Positions 22,648-31,372 of a stretch of DNA of 64,000 nucleotides are shown one piece after another (position 1 is the first letter of the stretch; the number at the start of each line of letters is the position of its first letter). The stretch is from Agromyces sp. H17E-10. GTDB taxonomy: Bacteria; Actinomycetota; Actinomycetes; Actinomycetales; Microbacteriaceae. A program made the translations under genes and the position numbers. The stretch lies in the NCBI RefSeq assembly GCF_022919715.1, contig NZ_CP095042.1:2728001-2792000 (forward strand). Direction: 5' to 3'. Below the pieces are notes generated by a model. It did no database searches and was not told the DNA's origin. It was given only the letters and a program-made list of their open reading frames with translations.

Positions 22648-24372
22648 ATGACACTGACGCACGAGGTGCAGAACCAGGTTCCGCCGCGCACCGGGGTCGA
22701 CGAGTACGCGGCGAACGCGCCCCTCGTCGAGGCCGTCGAGATCTGGGGGCGGGATGCCGCGGCCGGCGCCGCACGCGCGCCCGAAGCATCCGCACCCGAT
22801 CTCTCGGCCATCGGCCGTCTCGTCGGCTCGGAACCATTCCAGCGCGACGCGGAGCGCGCGAACACGCACCCGCCCGTGCTGCACACGCACGACCGCTGGG
22901 GCCGCCGCATCGACGAGGTCGAGTACGACGACGCCTACCACCGCGTCATCGGGGCGGCCGTCGCCGCGGGCGCGCACACGGGCGCCGCCGTGGAGCCGGG
23001 CCCGGGGGCGAACGTCGACCGTGCGGCGGCGTTCCTCTTGTTCGCGCAGGTCGAGCCGGGCCACGCCTGCCCGGTCTCGATGACCCACGCGGCGGTGCCG
23101 ACGCTCGAGCTCGCGGCATCCGGCCTTCGAGACGACTGGATGCCGCGCCTCCTGAGCCGCGCGTACGACCCGGCCCTCGGCGGGTCCGGCGCGCCGAAGG
23201 CGTCGGCCCTCATGGGCATGGCGATGACCGAGAAGCAGGGCGGCTCCGACGTGCGCGCCAACACGACCCGTGCCGAGCGACGCCCGGGCGGCGGGCTCGC
23301 GCCGGAGTGGGGAGCCGAGTACGCGCTCACCGGGCACAAGTGGTTCTGCAGCGCACCGATGAGCGACGCGTTCTTCGTGCTCGCGCAGGCGCCGCACGGG
23401 CTCAGCTGCTTCTTCGTGCCGCGCGTGCTCCCTGACGGGTCGCGCAACGTGTTCCGCATCCAGCGTCTGAAGGACAAGCTCGGCAACCGGTCGAACGCGT
23501 CGAGCGAGATCGAGCTCGACGGCACGACGGGGTGGCTCGTCGGCGACGAAGGACGCGGGGTCGCCACGATCGTGCAGATGGTCACGCGCACCCGCCTCGA
23601 CTGCGTCATCGGCACAGCGGCCGGGATGCGGCAGGTCGTCGCCGAGGCTGCCTGGCACGTGCGGCACCGCAGGGCGTTCGGGTCGCTGCTCGTCGACCAG
23701 CCCGCGATGGCGGCGGTGCTCGCCGACCTGGCGATCGAGTCGGAGGCGGCCACGTGGACGGCGATGCGGCTCGCGCGGGCGTTCGATTCCGACGCGGATG
23801 CCGCGGCCCAGGGTTTCCGCCGGCTCGCGACGGCCGTGGCGAAGTACCAGGTGTGCAAGCGGGGTGCGGGTCACGCGGCCGAGGCGCTCGAGTGCCTCGG
23901 CGGCAACGGGTACACCGAGGCGTTCCCGCTCGCGCGGCGGTATCGGGAGCAGCCGCTGCTCGCGATCTGGGAGGGGTCGGGCAACGTGATCGCGCTCGAC
24001 GTGCTGCGGGTGCTCGCCCGTGAGCCCGAGGCGTTCGAGGCGTTCTTCGCCGAGGTCGGGCAGGCGGCGGGAGCGTCACGCGTGTTCGACGACGCGTTCG
24101 CCTCGTCGCAGGAACTCGCACGCTCGATCGCCGCATCGCTCGCCGCTGACGGGGGAGCGGGTCCGGGCGCGGGCGCGGGTCTGGCTGCGCTGCGGGCGCG
24201 GGAGCTCACGGAGCGCCTCGCCCTCGTGCTGCAGGCCTCGCTGCTCGTGCGCTTCGCGCCCGAGCCGGTGGCCGACGTGTTCGTGCGAACGCGCCTCGGC
24301 GGCGAGGGCGGCATGCAGTACGGCGTGCTCCCCGCCGACGTCGACCTCGCGGCGCTCGTCGCCCGCGCCTGA
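22648..24372 (+). CDS. AidB-like acyl-CoA dehydrogenase
   Basis: A 574-residue flavoprotein of the AidB subgroup of acyl-CoA dehydrogenases. It has the AidB-type N-terminal extension (PPRTGVDEYAANAPLVEAV), the FAD region MAMTEKQGGSDVRANTTRAE, YALTGHKWFCSAPMSDAFFVLAQ, and the C-terminal ECLGGNGYTE and AIWEGSGNVIALDVLRVL. E. coli AidB belongs to the adaptive response to alkylation and binds DNA; here the DNA-binding tail is short and an ordinary acyl-CoA role cannot be excluded. GGAGGTCGACG precedes the ATG. A palindromic repeat sits in the promoter region. An ogt gene lies 10.5 kb away, not linked. Confidence 0.85.
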   Translation: MTLTHEVQNQVPPRTGVDEYAANAPLVEAVEIWGRDAAAGAARAPEASAPDLSAIGRLVGSEPFQRDAERANTHPPVLHTHDRWGRRIDEVEYDDAYHRVIGAAVAAGAHTGAAVEPGPGANVDRAAAFLLFAQVEPGHACPVSMTHAAVPTLELAASGLRDDWMPRLLSRAYDPALGGSGAPKASALMGMAMTEKQGGSDVRANTTRAERRPGGGLAPEWGAEYALTGHKWFCSAPMSDAFFVLAQAPHGLSCFFVPRVLPDGSRNVFRIQRLKDKLGNRSNASSEIELDGTTGWLVGDEGRGVATIVQMVTRTRLDCVIGTAAGMRQVVAEAAWHVRHRRAFGSLLVDQPAMAAVLADLAIESEAATWTAMRLARAFDSDADAAAQGFRRLATAVAKYQVCKRGAGHAAEALECLGGNGYTEAFPLARRYREQPLLAIWEGSGNVIALDVLRVLAREPEAFEAFFAEVGQAAGASRVFDDAFASSQELARSIAASLAADGGAGPGAGAGLAALRARELTERLALVLQASLLVRFAPEPVADVFVRTRLGGEGGMQYGVLPADVDLAALVARA

Positions 24373-24391
24373 GGGCGGTGATCGCGTCGTC

Positions 24392-24495
24392 GGTCGAGTA
24401 GCGCGCGACGAAGGAGCACGCGTATCGAGACCACCCCGCGCACACCTCCGCTGGTTGACGAGCGCCGACGCGAAGCGGCGACGCGTCTCGAAACC
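24392..24495 (+). repeat. two palindromic repeats after the AidB-like gene
   Basis: Copies at 24392-24432 (GGTCGAGTAGCGCGCG ... CGTATCGAGACC) and 24453-24495 (GGTTGACGAGCG ... CGTCTCGAAACC), between convergent genes. Their outer arms differ but match within each copy. Confidence 0.88.
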
Positions 24496-24546
24496 CCAAC
24501 GACCGGCTCGAGCGGCGGGGGCGGCGCCGGCCCCGCGGCATCCGCC

Positions 24547-25125
24547 TCAGATCGGCCGGTAGTACGCGACGATCACGCCCTTCGGGGTGGTCACGCTGCG
24601 GGTGAGTTCGAGCCGTTGATACGTGCGCCCGAACAGGCGTGTGCCGGTGCCGAGCACGAGCGGATGCATGATCAGCACGTACTCGTCGATGAGGTGGGCG
24701 GCGGCGAGCGAACGCACGAGGTCGCCGCTGCCGAGGATTCCGAGGTCGTCGCCGTCGGTCTGCTTGAGCTCGGCGACCGTGTCGGCGGCGTTGCCCGCGA
24801 GCAGCATCGAGTTCTGCCACGGGAGGTCGAGGTTCGGGTTGCGTGACACGACGAACTTGTCGGCCGCGTCGAGGAATGTCGTAAACGGGTTTCCGTCGGT
24901 CTGGTGCGGCCAGAACGCGGCCATCGTCTCGTAGGTACGACGCCCGAACAGCATCGCGCCCCCTTCGCCCATGCCGGCCGACATCTCGGAGGCGAGCACA
25001 TCGTCGCTGTCGGGGACGGCCCATCCGCCGTACGGGAAGTGGCCGCGGAGGTCCTCCTCGGGACTCGCCGGCGCCTGCATCACGCCGTCGAGCGAGACGT
25101 GGTTGGTGACGGTGATCCGGCGCAT
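24547..25125 (-). CDS. dihydrofolate reductase family protein (RibD C-terminal-like)
   Basis: A 192-residue NADPH-dependent reductase-like protein. Landmarks are ITVTNHVSLDGVMQAP at the start, MLFGRRTYETMAAFWP, and the cofactor region LGILGSGDLVRSLAAAHLIDEYVLIMHPLVLGTGTRLF. This YyaP/RibD-C group is widespread and mostly uncharacterised; members reduce pyrimidine- or pterin-like substrates. The frame stays open to 25353, but ATG 25125 gives the conserved start, and the upstream part lies in repeats. The ribosome binding site is weak (AGATGAAGG). It stands alone. Confidence 0.83.
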   Translation of the reverse strand: MRRITVTNHVSLDGVMQAPASPEEDLRGHFPYGGWAVPDSDDVLASEMSAGMGEGGAMLFGRRTYETMAAFWPHQTDGNPFTTFLDAADKFVVSRNPNLDLPWQNSMLLAGNAADTVAELKQTDGDDLGILGSGDLVRSLAAAHLIDEYVLIMHPLVLGTGTRLFGRTYQRLELTRSVTTPKGVIVAYYRPI

Positions 25126-25180
25126 GCCTTCATCTTGCGCTCGTCGCAGGGGTGCCGCCAGCGGTTGATTCGGCTCCGTC

Positions 25181-25318
25181 GGTCGAGTAGCGGCTCGGTG
25201 TCGTCGGTCGAGTGGCGTGCGGTTCTCGTCGGCCGGGCAGCGCTGCCGGAGGTGACGCGTATCGAGACCCGGTGTCGTCGGTCGAGTAGCGCCGCCGGAG
25301 GCGACGCGTATCGAGACC
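25181..25318 (+). repeat. cluster of three palindromic repeat copies
   Basis: A partial copy at 25181-25200 (GGTCGAGTAGCGG), a longer degenerate copy at 25206-25269 and a full copy at 25280-25318 (GGTCGAGTAGCGCC ... CGTATCGAGACC). They fill most of the 327-bp gap 25126-25452 between divergent genes; the rest holds the promoter of the lipoprotein gene. Confidence 0.8.
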
Positions 25319-25439
25319 ACGGACCGGATGTTCCCTCCCCGGAATCGCGCCACGACTCTGCTTCACCACCGGTTCTCGACGGGCAACACCCCGGCCCTGC
25401 GCCTGTGGATAACCGACTCGCGCCCGTTTCCGCCTCGCC

Positions 25440-25445
25440 TAGGGT
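25440..25445 (+). promoter_or_regulatory. -10 element of a leaderless promoter
   Basis: TAGGGT ends 7 bp before the ATG at 25453. No ribosome binding site is present, so the lipoprotein mRNA probably starts at or next to its start codon. Confidence 0.5.
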
Positions 25446-25452
25446 GGTCGCC

Positions 25453-26025
25453 ATGTCGTTCTCACGCCCGCGGGTTTCCGCGCTCGCCGCAGCCGGTCTC
25501 GCCGGCGTGCTGGTGCTCGCGCTGAGTGCGTGCACGCCCGAGCCCGAGCCGAAGCCCACGCCGACCGCGACCGCGAGCGCCGCCCCGATCTTCGCCTCCG
25601 ACGAGGAAGCGCTCGCGGCGGCGGTGGAGGCGTATGAGGCGTACGAGCGAGTTTCGTATGAAATTGCAGCTGATGGCGGGAACGATGCGGCCCGAATCGC
25701 AACAGTGACAACGTCACGCTACGCGGCAGAACTTGAGGACGAGTTCGCGCAGTACACCGACGCCGGCATTCGTGCACAAGGCGATGTTGATCTCGACTCC
25801 TTCGAACTTGTGAAACATAGAGAGACTGCTGACGGCGTTGAGATCTCGATCTATGTGTGTCGAGACGTCTCGGGCGTGCGCGTCTTGGACGCGAATGGAA
25901 AGGACGTCACGCCTGCTGATCGCCCAGACGTCACGCCGCTTCAGGCATTCCTAGTGAGTGAAGAGCGGCAGTCTGAGCTACTTGTGGACAGAGTTGACCT
26001 GTGGTCCGGCGCAGATTTCTGCTGA
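25453..26025 (+). CDS. lipoprotein of unknown function
   Basis: A 190-residue exported lipoprotein. The signal SALAAAGLAGVLVLALSAC gives a lipobox LSAC with Cys about 28, followed by a Pro/Glu/Thr linker (EPEPKPTPTATAS). The mature domain starts ASDEEALAAAVEAYEAYE and resembles small actinobacterial lipoproteins related to NTF2-like folds; I cannot name the family with certainty. From about 25650 the DNA turns markedly less GC-rich, with codons such as GAA ATT GCA GCT GAT, and this continues into the next gene. It overlaps the next gene by 25 bp, so the two are coupled. Confidence 0.75.
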   Translation: MSFSRPRVSALAAAGLAGVLVLALSACTPEPEPKPTPTATASAAPIFASDEEALAAAVEAYEAYERVSYEIAADGGNDAARIATVTTSRYAAELEDEFAQYTDAGIRAQGDVDLDSFELVKHRETADGVEISIYVCRDVSGVRVLDANGKDVTPADRPDVTPLQAFLVSEERQSELLVDRVDLWSGADFC

Positions 26026-26262
26026 CGATCGGACCGCTTGTTGGCGTTCTGCTTGCGGTCGGGGCCGTCGCCGCTCCCGCGAACGCATGCAGCCCGGCGG
26101 CCGGCTTTGTTGGGTGTAGGCCGGAGGTAAAGGGTGATGTCGGTGACGGTCAGGCAATCCTGGACGCACTTGTAGACCCACCAAAGCCTTCGCTCGATCC
26201 AGTTCCGGTCGGCACAGACGCTGGTGGGCCTGCCACAGACGCTGGTGAGGTGGTCGAAGAAG
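25650..26262. other. lower-GC patch spanning two exported-protein genes
   Basis: Codon use changes abruptly inside the lipoprotein gene near 25650 (TTT, ATT, GCA, GAA and GAT become common) and returns to G/C-ending codons near 26262 inside the next gene. Both reading frames stay intact, suggesting homologous replacement by DNA from a lower-GC relative rather than insertion. Boundaries are by eye. Confidence 0.55.
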
Positions 26263-26885
26263 ACCCCGGCCCGCGCGGCTCGACCGACGTGTGGTCGGGC
26301 GACAACTGGCAGCAACTCTGCGGCGCGAACTTCGATGGCGACTGTTCGCGACTGACCCAGCCTGCGCCTCCGTCGGCTCCACCAAAGCCGGGCGGTCCCG
26401 TCGTCATCACCCTGCGCGACATCGCCTCGTTCCGGCCGACTCCGCCGGCAACCGTGATGGAGCCGAAGGGTTGGGCGGTCGTCGGCCTTCCGGCGAACTT
26501 CGTCGCCGACGCCGAGGCGCAGGTCGTGTCGGGCACCCTGCTCGGTCGCACCGCCGAGGTGCGGTTCACTCCCGTCGGATACCGGTGGACGCACAGCGAC
26601 GGCGCCGTCGTCGAGAGCGCGTCTCCGGGGGCGACGTGGTCGGAGCTCCGGACGAAGGAGTTCACCGAGACCGCCACGAGCCACGTCTACGCGTCGACCG
26701 GCGAGTACACCGCGACGCTCGAAGTCGTGCTCTCCGCCGAGTACCGCTTCGGCGGCTCGGGCTGGCAGTCGATCGCGGGCGTGCTCGCGGTGGCGGGCGA
26801 TCCCGTGCCGGTGCTCGTCGGCGAGGTCGACACGGTGCTCACGAACGGCGACTGCCGGGCGAATCCGTCCGGCCCGGGCTGCTGA
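26001..26885 (+). CDS. secreted PKD-like domain protein
   Basis: A 294-residue secreted protein. A Sec signal (VRRRFLLTIGPLVGVLLAVGA, cleavage after ANA) leads to a Pro/Asp-rich linker and a C-terminal beta-sandwich with PKD-type features (YRWTHSDGAVV, FTETATSHVYASTGEYTATLEV). Four or more Cys near both ends (CSPAAGFVGC, QLCGANFDGDC, NGDCRANPSGPGC) probably form disulfides. GTG 26001 lies within the end of the lipoprotein gene. I see no sorting motif. Its role is unknown; PKD folds often mediate protein or carbohydrate contact. The first 260 bp share the low-GC patch, the rest is typical of the window. Confidence 0.75.
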   Translation: MVRRRFLLTIGPLVGVLLAVGAVAAPANACSPAAGFVGCRPEVKGDVGDGQAILDALVDPPKPSLDPVPVGTDAGGPATDAGEVVEEDPGPRGSTDVWSGDNWQQLCGANFDGDCSRLTQPAPPSAPPKPGGPVVITLRDIASFRPTPPATVMEPKGWAVVGLPANFVADAEAQVVSGTLLGRTAEVRFTPVGYRWTHSDGAVVESASPGATWSELRTKEFTETATSHVYASTGEYTATLEVVLSAEYRFGGSGWQSIAGVLAVAGDPVPVLVGEVDTVLTNGDCRANPSGPGC

Positions 26886-26930
26886 CCCACGGTCCGGGCC
26901 GACCCTCGGTCCGGGCCCCGGCGCGAACGT

Positions 26931-26992
26931 CTTACAGGATGATCCGGTCGGTACCCCCGTATTCGACGGTACCGGCCGGCTCATCCTGTAAG
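26931..26992. terminator. strong bidirectional hairpin
   Basis: CTTACAGGATGA at 26931-26942 pairs perfectly with TCATCCTGTAAG at 26981-26992, continued inward by TCCGGTCGGTACC against GGTACCGGCCGGC with two mismatches. The stem is about 25 bp with a 12-nt loop. It sits between convergent stops at 26885 and 27045 and probably ends transcription both ways. Confidence 0.75.
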
Positions 26993-27044
26993 TGCGGCGA
27001 CAGCGTGGCCGAAGGCTCGCGAATCGCGCGCTCACCCCACCGCA

Positions 27045-28034
27045 TCACCGCCACACGAACGGCGGATGCCCGCCGGGCACCCCGCCGATCGCGACCAGCC
27101 GGGCGAGCCGGACGGCGCCGTCCAGCGGCGACCCCGCCGGCGCGACGAGCGTCGCGTCGGGCGCGAGCCGCGCGAACTCGGCGTGGAACGCATCGTTGAA
27201 CGTCTTCCCCGAAGCGAACACGCCGCCCACTCCGGCGGCGCGGCGGGGGAGTGCCGAGTCGAGCGCTGCCGCGAGCGTGCCGGCGACGAGGGCACCCGCC
27301 GACGACATGATGCGAACGGATGCAGCGTCGCCGAGTTCGGCGAGCCCCGAGACGTCCGCCGCGAACCCCGCGAGCACGGCACCGCGGTCGTCTCGGGTGT
27401 AGAGCTGGCCCGGCCAGGTCGGGGCGGGGCCGAAGCGCGACTCGGCGGCCGACAGCAGCGCCGCGGCATCCCGATCGAGGCCGTCGTGGGCCATGATCGC
27501 GGCCTTGAGGCCCTCGATGCCGATCCACGCGGCCGACCCGCGGTCGTCGTAGAGGTGTCCCCACCCACCGACCCGGCGCCAGACGCCGTGCAGGTCGGTG
27601 CCGAGTGCGATCGCACCGGTGCCGACCGCGACGACAGCGCCGGGTGCACCCCCGAGTGCGCCGAGGTGGGCCGTGACGGCGTCGATCGCGACGGCGACGG
27701 GGGCGCCGCCGGCTGCGTCCGAGAGTGCCGCGATCGACGCCGAAGGATTCGCGACGAGCGACGCGAGCCCGGTCGCCCCGATCGCGACGGCCGCGATCGA
27801 CGTCGGTGCGGCCCGGTCGACCTCGGCCCGAGCCCGCCGGATGAGCTCCACCGCAACCGACAGCGCAGAACTCCCGCCGCCCGAGATCGAGACCTGCGGC
27901 CCGTCGAGGCGCACGCGCCCCTCGCCGAAGCCGCCCGAGAGCGGTTCGAGCGCGGCGCGGCTGCCGGTGCCGCCGATGTCGATGCCGAGCACGACTTCCA
28001 ACTGTTCGGAAGTTTCTTGCAAAACTGGCGCCAT
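27045..28034 (-). CDS. BadF/BadG-type kinase, probable N-acetylglucosamine kinase
   Basis: A 329-residue sugar kinase of the BadF/BadG/BcrA ATPase group, which includes eukaryotic and bacterial GlcNAc kinases. The phosphate-1 motif is VVLGIDIGGTGSRAAL; the phosphate-2 region is GGAPGAVVAVGTGAIALG, and VGGWGHLYDDRGSAAWIG follows, typical of this group. It is divergent from the MurNAc recycling operon, so it most likely makes GlcNAc-6-phosphate from GlcNAc released by NagZ. TAGTAT lies 6 bp before ATG 28034, so the mRNA is probably leaderless; a start nearer the GIDIGGT motif is also possible. Substrate is inferred from family and context. Confidence 0.82.
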   Translation of the reverse strand: MAPVLQETSEQLEVVLGIDIGGTGSRAALEPLSGGFGEGRVRLDGPQVSISGGGSSALSVAVELIRRARAEVDRAAPTSIAAVAIGATGLASLVANPSASIAALSDAAGGAPVAVAIDAVTAHLGALGGAPGAVVAVGTGAIALGTDLHGVWRRVGGWGHLYDDRGSAAWIGIEGLKAAIMAHDGLDRDAAALLSAAESRFGPAPTWPGQLYTRDDRGAVLAGFAADVSGLAELGDAASVRIMSSAGALVAGTLAAALDSALPRRAAGVGGVFASGKTFNDAFHAEFARLAPDATLVAPAGSPLDGAVRLARLVAIGGVPGGHPPFVWR

Positions 28035-28046
28035 TCCCGAATACTA
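27994..28046 (-). promoter_or_regulatory. leaderless -10 and candidate operator of the kinase gene
   Basis: TAGTAT on the minus strand (28046-28041) ends 6 bp before the ATG. Just inside the gene, ACTTCC (27994-27999) and GGAAGT (28008-28013) form a 6-bp dyad around 8 bp, a possible site for the RpiR-type regulator encoded downstream of the divergent operon. The region is AT-rich for this genome. Confidence 0.35.
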
Positions 28047-28180
28047 CTTCCAGAGTCACCACTGTTGCGGATGCCGGAAACCCTACGTCCACAGCATCAC
28101 ATCCGGGCCTGACAGCCCACACATCAGCCGGGCGCTCGACCGCGAACGCCCACGACCAGTTTCAACGAGGAGACCAACCG

Positions 28181-29479
28181 ATGAACAAGCGCTTCCTCCC
28201 GATCGCCGCGCTCGGCCTGGCCGCCGCGCTCGGCCTGACCGCGTGTTCCAGCGGGTCGGGCGACGGCTCCGGCGACGGTGCCACCGATGCAGCAGGCCAG
28301 ACCCTCAAGGTCTGGATCATGGAAGGCACGAACCCCGACTCCGAGGCCTACTTCGACGAGGTCTCCGACGCCTTCACCGAGCAGACCGGGGCGAAGCTCG
28401 ACGTGGAGTTCGTGCAGTGGGCCGACGCCCACGACCGCTTCGTCACGTCGATCGCGGGCGGCACCACGCCCGATGTCGCAGAGACCGGCACCACGTGGAC
28501 GGCCGAGTTCGCCGACGCCGGTGCCCTCGCCCCGATCGGCGACTACGTCGACGAGGCGGGCCTCGGCGACGACCTCGTCGAGGGCCTCGTCACGGCGGGC
28601 ACCTACGACGACGAGCTCTACGGCATGCCCTGGTACGCCGGCGTGCGCTCGCTCGTCTACCGCTCCGACATCTTCGAGGAGCTCGGCATCGAGGCGCCGA
28701 CCACGTGGGACGAGATCGTCGCCGCGGGCGACAAGATCAAGGCCGCGCACCCCGAGATGATGGCGTTCGCCGTGCCGGGCGATGCCGAGTTCGGCGTCTA
28801 CCCCTGGGTCTGGGGTGCGGGCGGCGAGATCTCGACGCTCGAGGGCGACAAATGGGTCTCGGGCATGGCCAGCCCCGAGTCGCAGGAGGGCGTCGGCTTC
28901 TACACGGGCCTCGCGACCGAGCACGGCTTCTCGTCGGCCGGTGCGACGACGTGGAAGGAGACCGACGTGCTCGACAACTTCGCGCAGGGCAACGTCGCGA
29001 TGGCCCTCATGGGCTCGTGGACGCCTGCCGCGATCGTCGAGAAGAACGCCGAGATGGAGGGCAAGTTCGCCGCCACCCCGATCCCCGGCAAGGACGGCGG
29101 CATCGCCCCGTCGGTGCTCGGCGGCTCGCACCTCTCGATGTTCGAGACGGCGAAGAACAAGGACCTCGCGTGGGCGTTCATCGAGCTCATGACCACGGGT
29201 GACTTCGCCAAGAAGTGGGGCGAGCAGTCGGGCTACTTCCCCGGCCAGAAGTCGCTCCTCGACGAGGCGATCGCTTCCGACGACCCGCTGGTGCAGCCGT
29301 TCGCGCAGCAGATGGTCGACGGCGGCGGCACGCCGCCGGTGACGCCGAAGTTCGGTGCGGTGCAGGCGAAGAAGACCACCAACACCGCCATGCAGGCGAT
29401 CCTCTCCGGGCAGAAGACGGTCGAGCAGGCGCTCACCGACGCCGCCGCGGAGATGGACGAGATCATGAACGGCAACTGA
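28181..29479 (+). CDS. ABC transporter substrate-binding lipoprotein, probably for amino sugars
   Basis: A 432-residue family 1 solute-binding protein. The lipobox LTAC places the lipidated Cys at residue 22, followed by a Gly/Ser/Asp linker. The mature part has FVTSIAGGTTPDVAETG, YGMPWYAGVRSLVYR and VAMALMGSWTPAAIV, as in CUT1 binding proteins. GAGGAGA precedes the ATG. It opens an operon ending in NagZ-type GH3, AnmK and MurQ, so the cargo is probably GlcNAc-anhydroMurNAc, anhydroMurNAc or related muropeptides; this rests on context, because the binding pocket cannot be read by eye. Confidence 0.85.
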   Translation: MNKRFLPIAALGLAAALGLTACSSGSGDGSGDGATDAAGQTLKVWIMEGTNPDSEAYFDEVSDAFTEQTGAKLDVEFVQWADAHDRFVTSIAGGTTPDVAETGTTWTAEFADAGALAPIGDYVDEAGLGDDLVEGLVTAGTYDDELYGMPWYAGVRSLVYRSDIFEELGIEAPTTWDEIVAAGDKIKAAHPEMMAFAVPGDAEFGVYPWVWGAGGEISTLEGDKWVSGMASPESQEGVGFYTGLATEHGFSSAGATTWKETDVLDNFAQGNVAMALMGSWTPAAIVEKNAEMEGKFAATPIPGKDGGIAPSVLGGSHLSMFETAKNKDLAWAFIELMTTGDFAKKWGEQSGYFPGQKSLLDEAIASDDPLVQPFAQQMVDGGGTPPVTPKFGAVQAKKTTNTAMQAILSGQKTVEQALTDAAAEMDEIMNGN

Positions 29480-29483
29480 TTCC

Positions 29484-30452
29484 GTGTCGAACACCCTCCA
29501 GGTTCCGTCGGCCGTGCAGGGAGCTCCGGCTCCCCGCGCGGCCGGCGGTCCCGCCCGCAAGAGCCTCCTGACCCGGAGCCGCCCCTGGCTGCTGCTCGCG
29601 CCCGCTCTCGCGGTGCTCGCGGTGCTCATGCTGTGGCCGCTCGTGCGGGTGTTCCTCTTCTCGCTGCAGGACTACGGCCTGCGCGAGATCGTCTCCGGCG
29701 AGCCGAACTGGATCGGCGTCGCCAACTACGGCGAGATCTTCACGAGTCCCGAGCTCTACACCGTCGTGCTGCCGAACACGGTCGGCTTCGCGGTGCTCGC
29801 CGTCGCCGGCACGGTCGCCCTCGGCACCGCGGTCGCGGTGCTCATGGCGAGCCTCGGCCTCTTCTGGCGCACCGTCGTCGGCAGCGCCATCATGATCGCC
29901 TGGGCGATGCCCGCGGTCACCGGTACCTACGTCTGGATCTGGATCTTCGACGCCGACCGCGGCATCTTCAACGAGACCCTCGAGGCGCTGGGTCTCATCG
30001 ACGAGCCGGTCAACTGGTTCACCAATCGCTACACGTTCTACGCGATCGTGCTGCTCAACGTCATCCACCACGGCTTCCCGTTCGTGGCGATCACGATCCT
30101 CGCGGGCCTGCTCGGCGTGCCGAAGGAGATGCTCGAGGCCGCCGAGATGGACGGCGCGGGAGCCTGGCGCCGCTTCTGGCGCATCATCGTGCCGAACCTC
30201 AAGCAGGTGTTCGCGGTCGTCATCATCCTGTCGACCATCTGGGACTTCAAGGTCTTCGCGCAGGTCTACCTCATGCCCGGCGGTTCGGGGTCGAACCGCG
30301 AGGCCCTCAACCTCGGTGTCTGGTCGTACGTGGAGTCGTTCGGCCAGAACCGCTACGGCTTCGGCTCGGCGATCGCCGTGCTGCTCACCCTCGTGCTGCT
30401 CGCGATCACGGTCGTGTACGTGCGCACGATGCTCAAGGAGGAGGAGCTGTGA
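29484..30452 (+). CDS. ABC transporter permease (MalF-like), amino-sugar operon
   Basis: A 322-residue permease with six spans after a basic, Pro/Ala-rich N-terminus. The EAA loop is MLEAAEMDGAGAWRRFWRI near residue 222. GTG 29484 is 4 bp after the binding-protein stop, and the stop overlaps the next start (GTGA). No ATPase gene is in the operon, so a general MsiK-type ATPase is expected. Confidence 0.88.
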   Translation: MSNTLQVPSAVQGAPAPRAAGGPARKSLLTRSRPWLLLAPALAVLAVLMLWPLVRVFLFSLQDYGLREIVSGEPNWIGVANYGEIFTSPELYTVVLPNTVGFAVLAVAGTVALGTAVAVLMASLGLFWRTVVGSAIMIAWAMPAVTGTYVWIWIFDADRGIFNETLEALGLIDEPVNWFTNRYTFYAIVLLNVIHHGFPFVAITILAGLLGVPKEMLEAAEMDGAGAWRRFWRIIVPNLKQVFAVVIILSTIWDFKVFAQVYLMPGGSGSNREALNLGVWSYVESFGQNRYGFGSAIAVLLTLVLLAITVVYVRTMLKEEEL

Positions 30453-31372
30453 GCACCGACACCATGATCGAGGCGGATGCCGCGAGCCGGCGCTCCTCCG
30501 AGGCATCCGGGTCGACCGCCGTCGGCGTGCGGCGCAGCCGCCGCACCGCCCGCAAGACGCGTGCCGCCGCCGGCAAGGCCGTGCTCGTCGTCGTGCTGCT
30601 CGCCTTCACGCTGTTCCCCGCGTTCTGGATGCTCTCGAGCGCGTTCGACGCGCAGGCCGGGGCCGGTGGCCAGCAGCTGCTGCCGCGCGAGTGGTCGCTG
30701 TCGAACTTCGAGTACGTGCTCACCGAGGGCGGGTTCGACGTGTTCCTGCGCAACTCGGCGATCGTGGCGCTCGTCACCGTGCTCGCGAGCGCGCTGCTCG
30801 CCCTCCTCGCCTCGGTCGCGGTCGCGCGGTTCCGGTTCAGGTTCCGCACGGCGATGCTGCTCATGATCCTCGTCGTGCAGATGGTGCCGCTCGAGGCGCT
30901 CGTCATCCCGCTGTTCGTGCAGGTGCGCGACCTGCAGCTGCTCAACACACTGCTCGGCCTCATGGTCGTCTACGTCGCGCTCTCGCTGCCGTTCGGCATC
31001 TGGATGCTGCGCGGGTTCGTGGCCGCGGTGCCCGTCGAGCTCGAGGAGGCCGCGTACATCGACGGCGCGAGCTGGGGCCGCATGTTCCGTTCGGTGCTGC
31101 TGCCACTCGTCATGCCCGGCCTCGTCGCGACGAGCGTCTTCTCGTTCATCACCGCGTGGAACGAGTTCATCTTCGCCATGACCCTGCTCGGCGGGGCGAC
31201 CGAGAACTACACGGTCGCGATCGGCCTCAAGCAGTTCTTCGGGGAGCACTCGAACGAGTGGGGCTACATCATGGCCGCCTCCACGATCATCACGATCCCC
31301 GTGATGATCTTCTTCGTCATCGTCCAGCGTCGCTTGTCGAGCGGCCTCGTGGCCGGCGCGGTGAAGGGGTGA
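30449..31372 (+). CDS. ABC transporter permease (MalG-like), amino-sugar operon
   Basis: A 307-residue second permease. The N-terminal 45 residues are polar and basic (VRRSRRTARKTRAAAGK), then six spans follow, with the EAA loop VELEEAAYIDGASWGRMF and the usual end GAVKG. GTG 30449 overlaps the previous stop, and the stop at 31372 overlaps the GTG of the GH3 gene, so translation is coupled through the operon. Confidence 0.88.
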   Translation: MSTDTMIEADAASRRSSEASGSTAVGVRRSRRTARKTRAAAGKAVLVVVLLAFTLFPAFWMLSSAFDAQAGAGGQQLLPREWSLSNFEYVLTEGGFDVFLRNSAIVALVTVLASALLALLASVAVARFRFRFRTAMLLMILVVQMVPLEALVIPLFVQVRDLQLLNTLLGLMVVYVALSLPFGIWMLRGFVAAVPVELEEAAYIDGASWGRMFRSVLLPLVMPGLVATSVFSFITAWNEFIFAMTLLGGATENYTVAIGLKQFFGEHSNEWGYIMAASTIITIPVMIFFVIVQRRLSSGLVAGAVKG

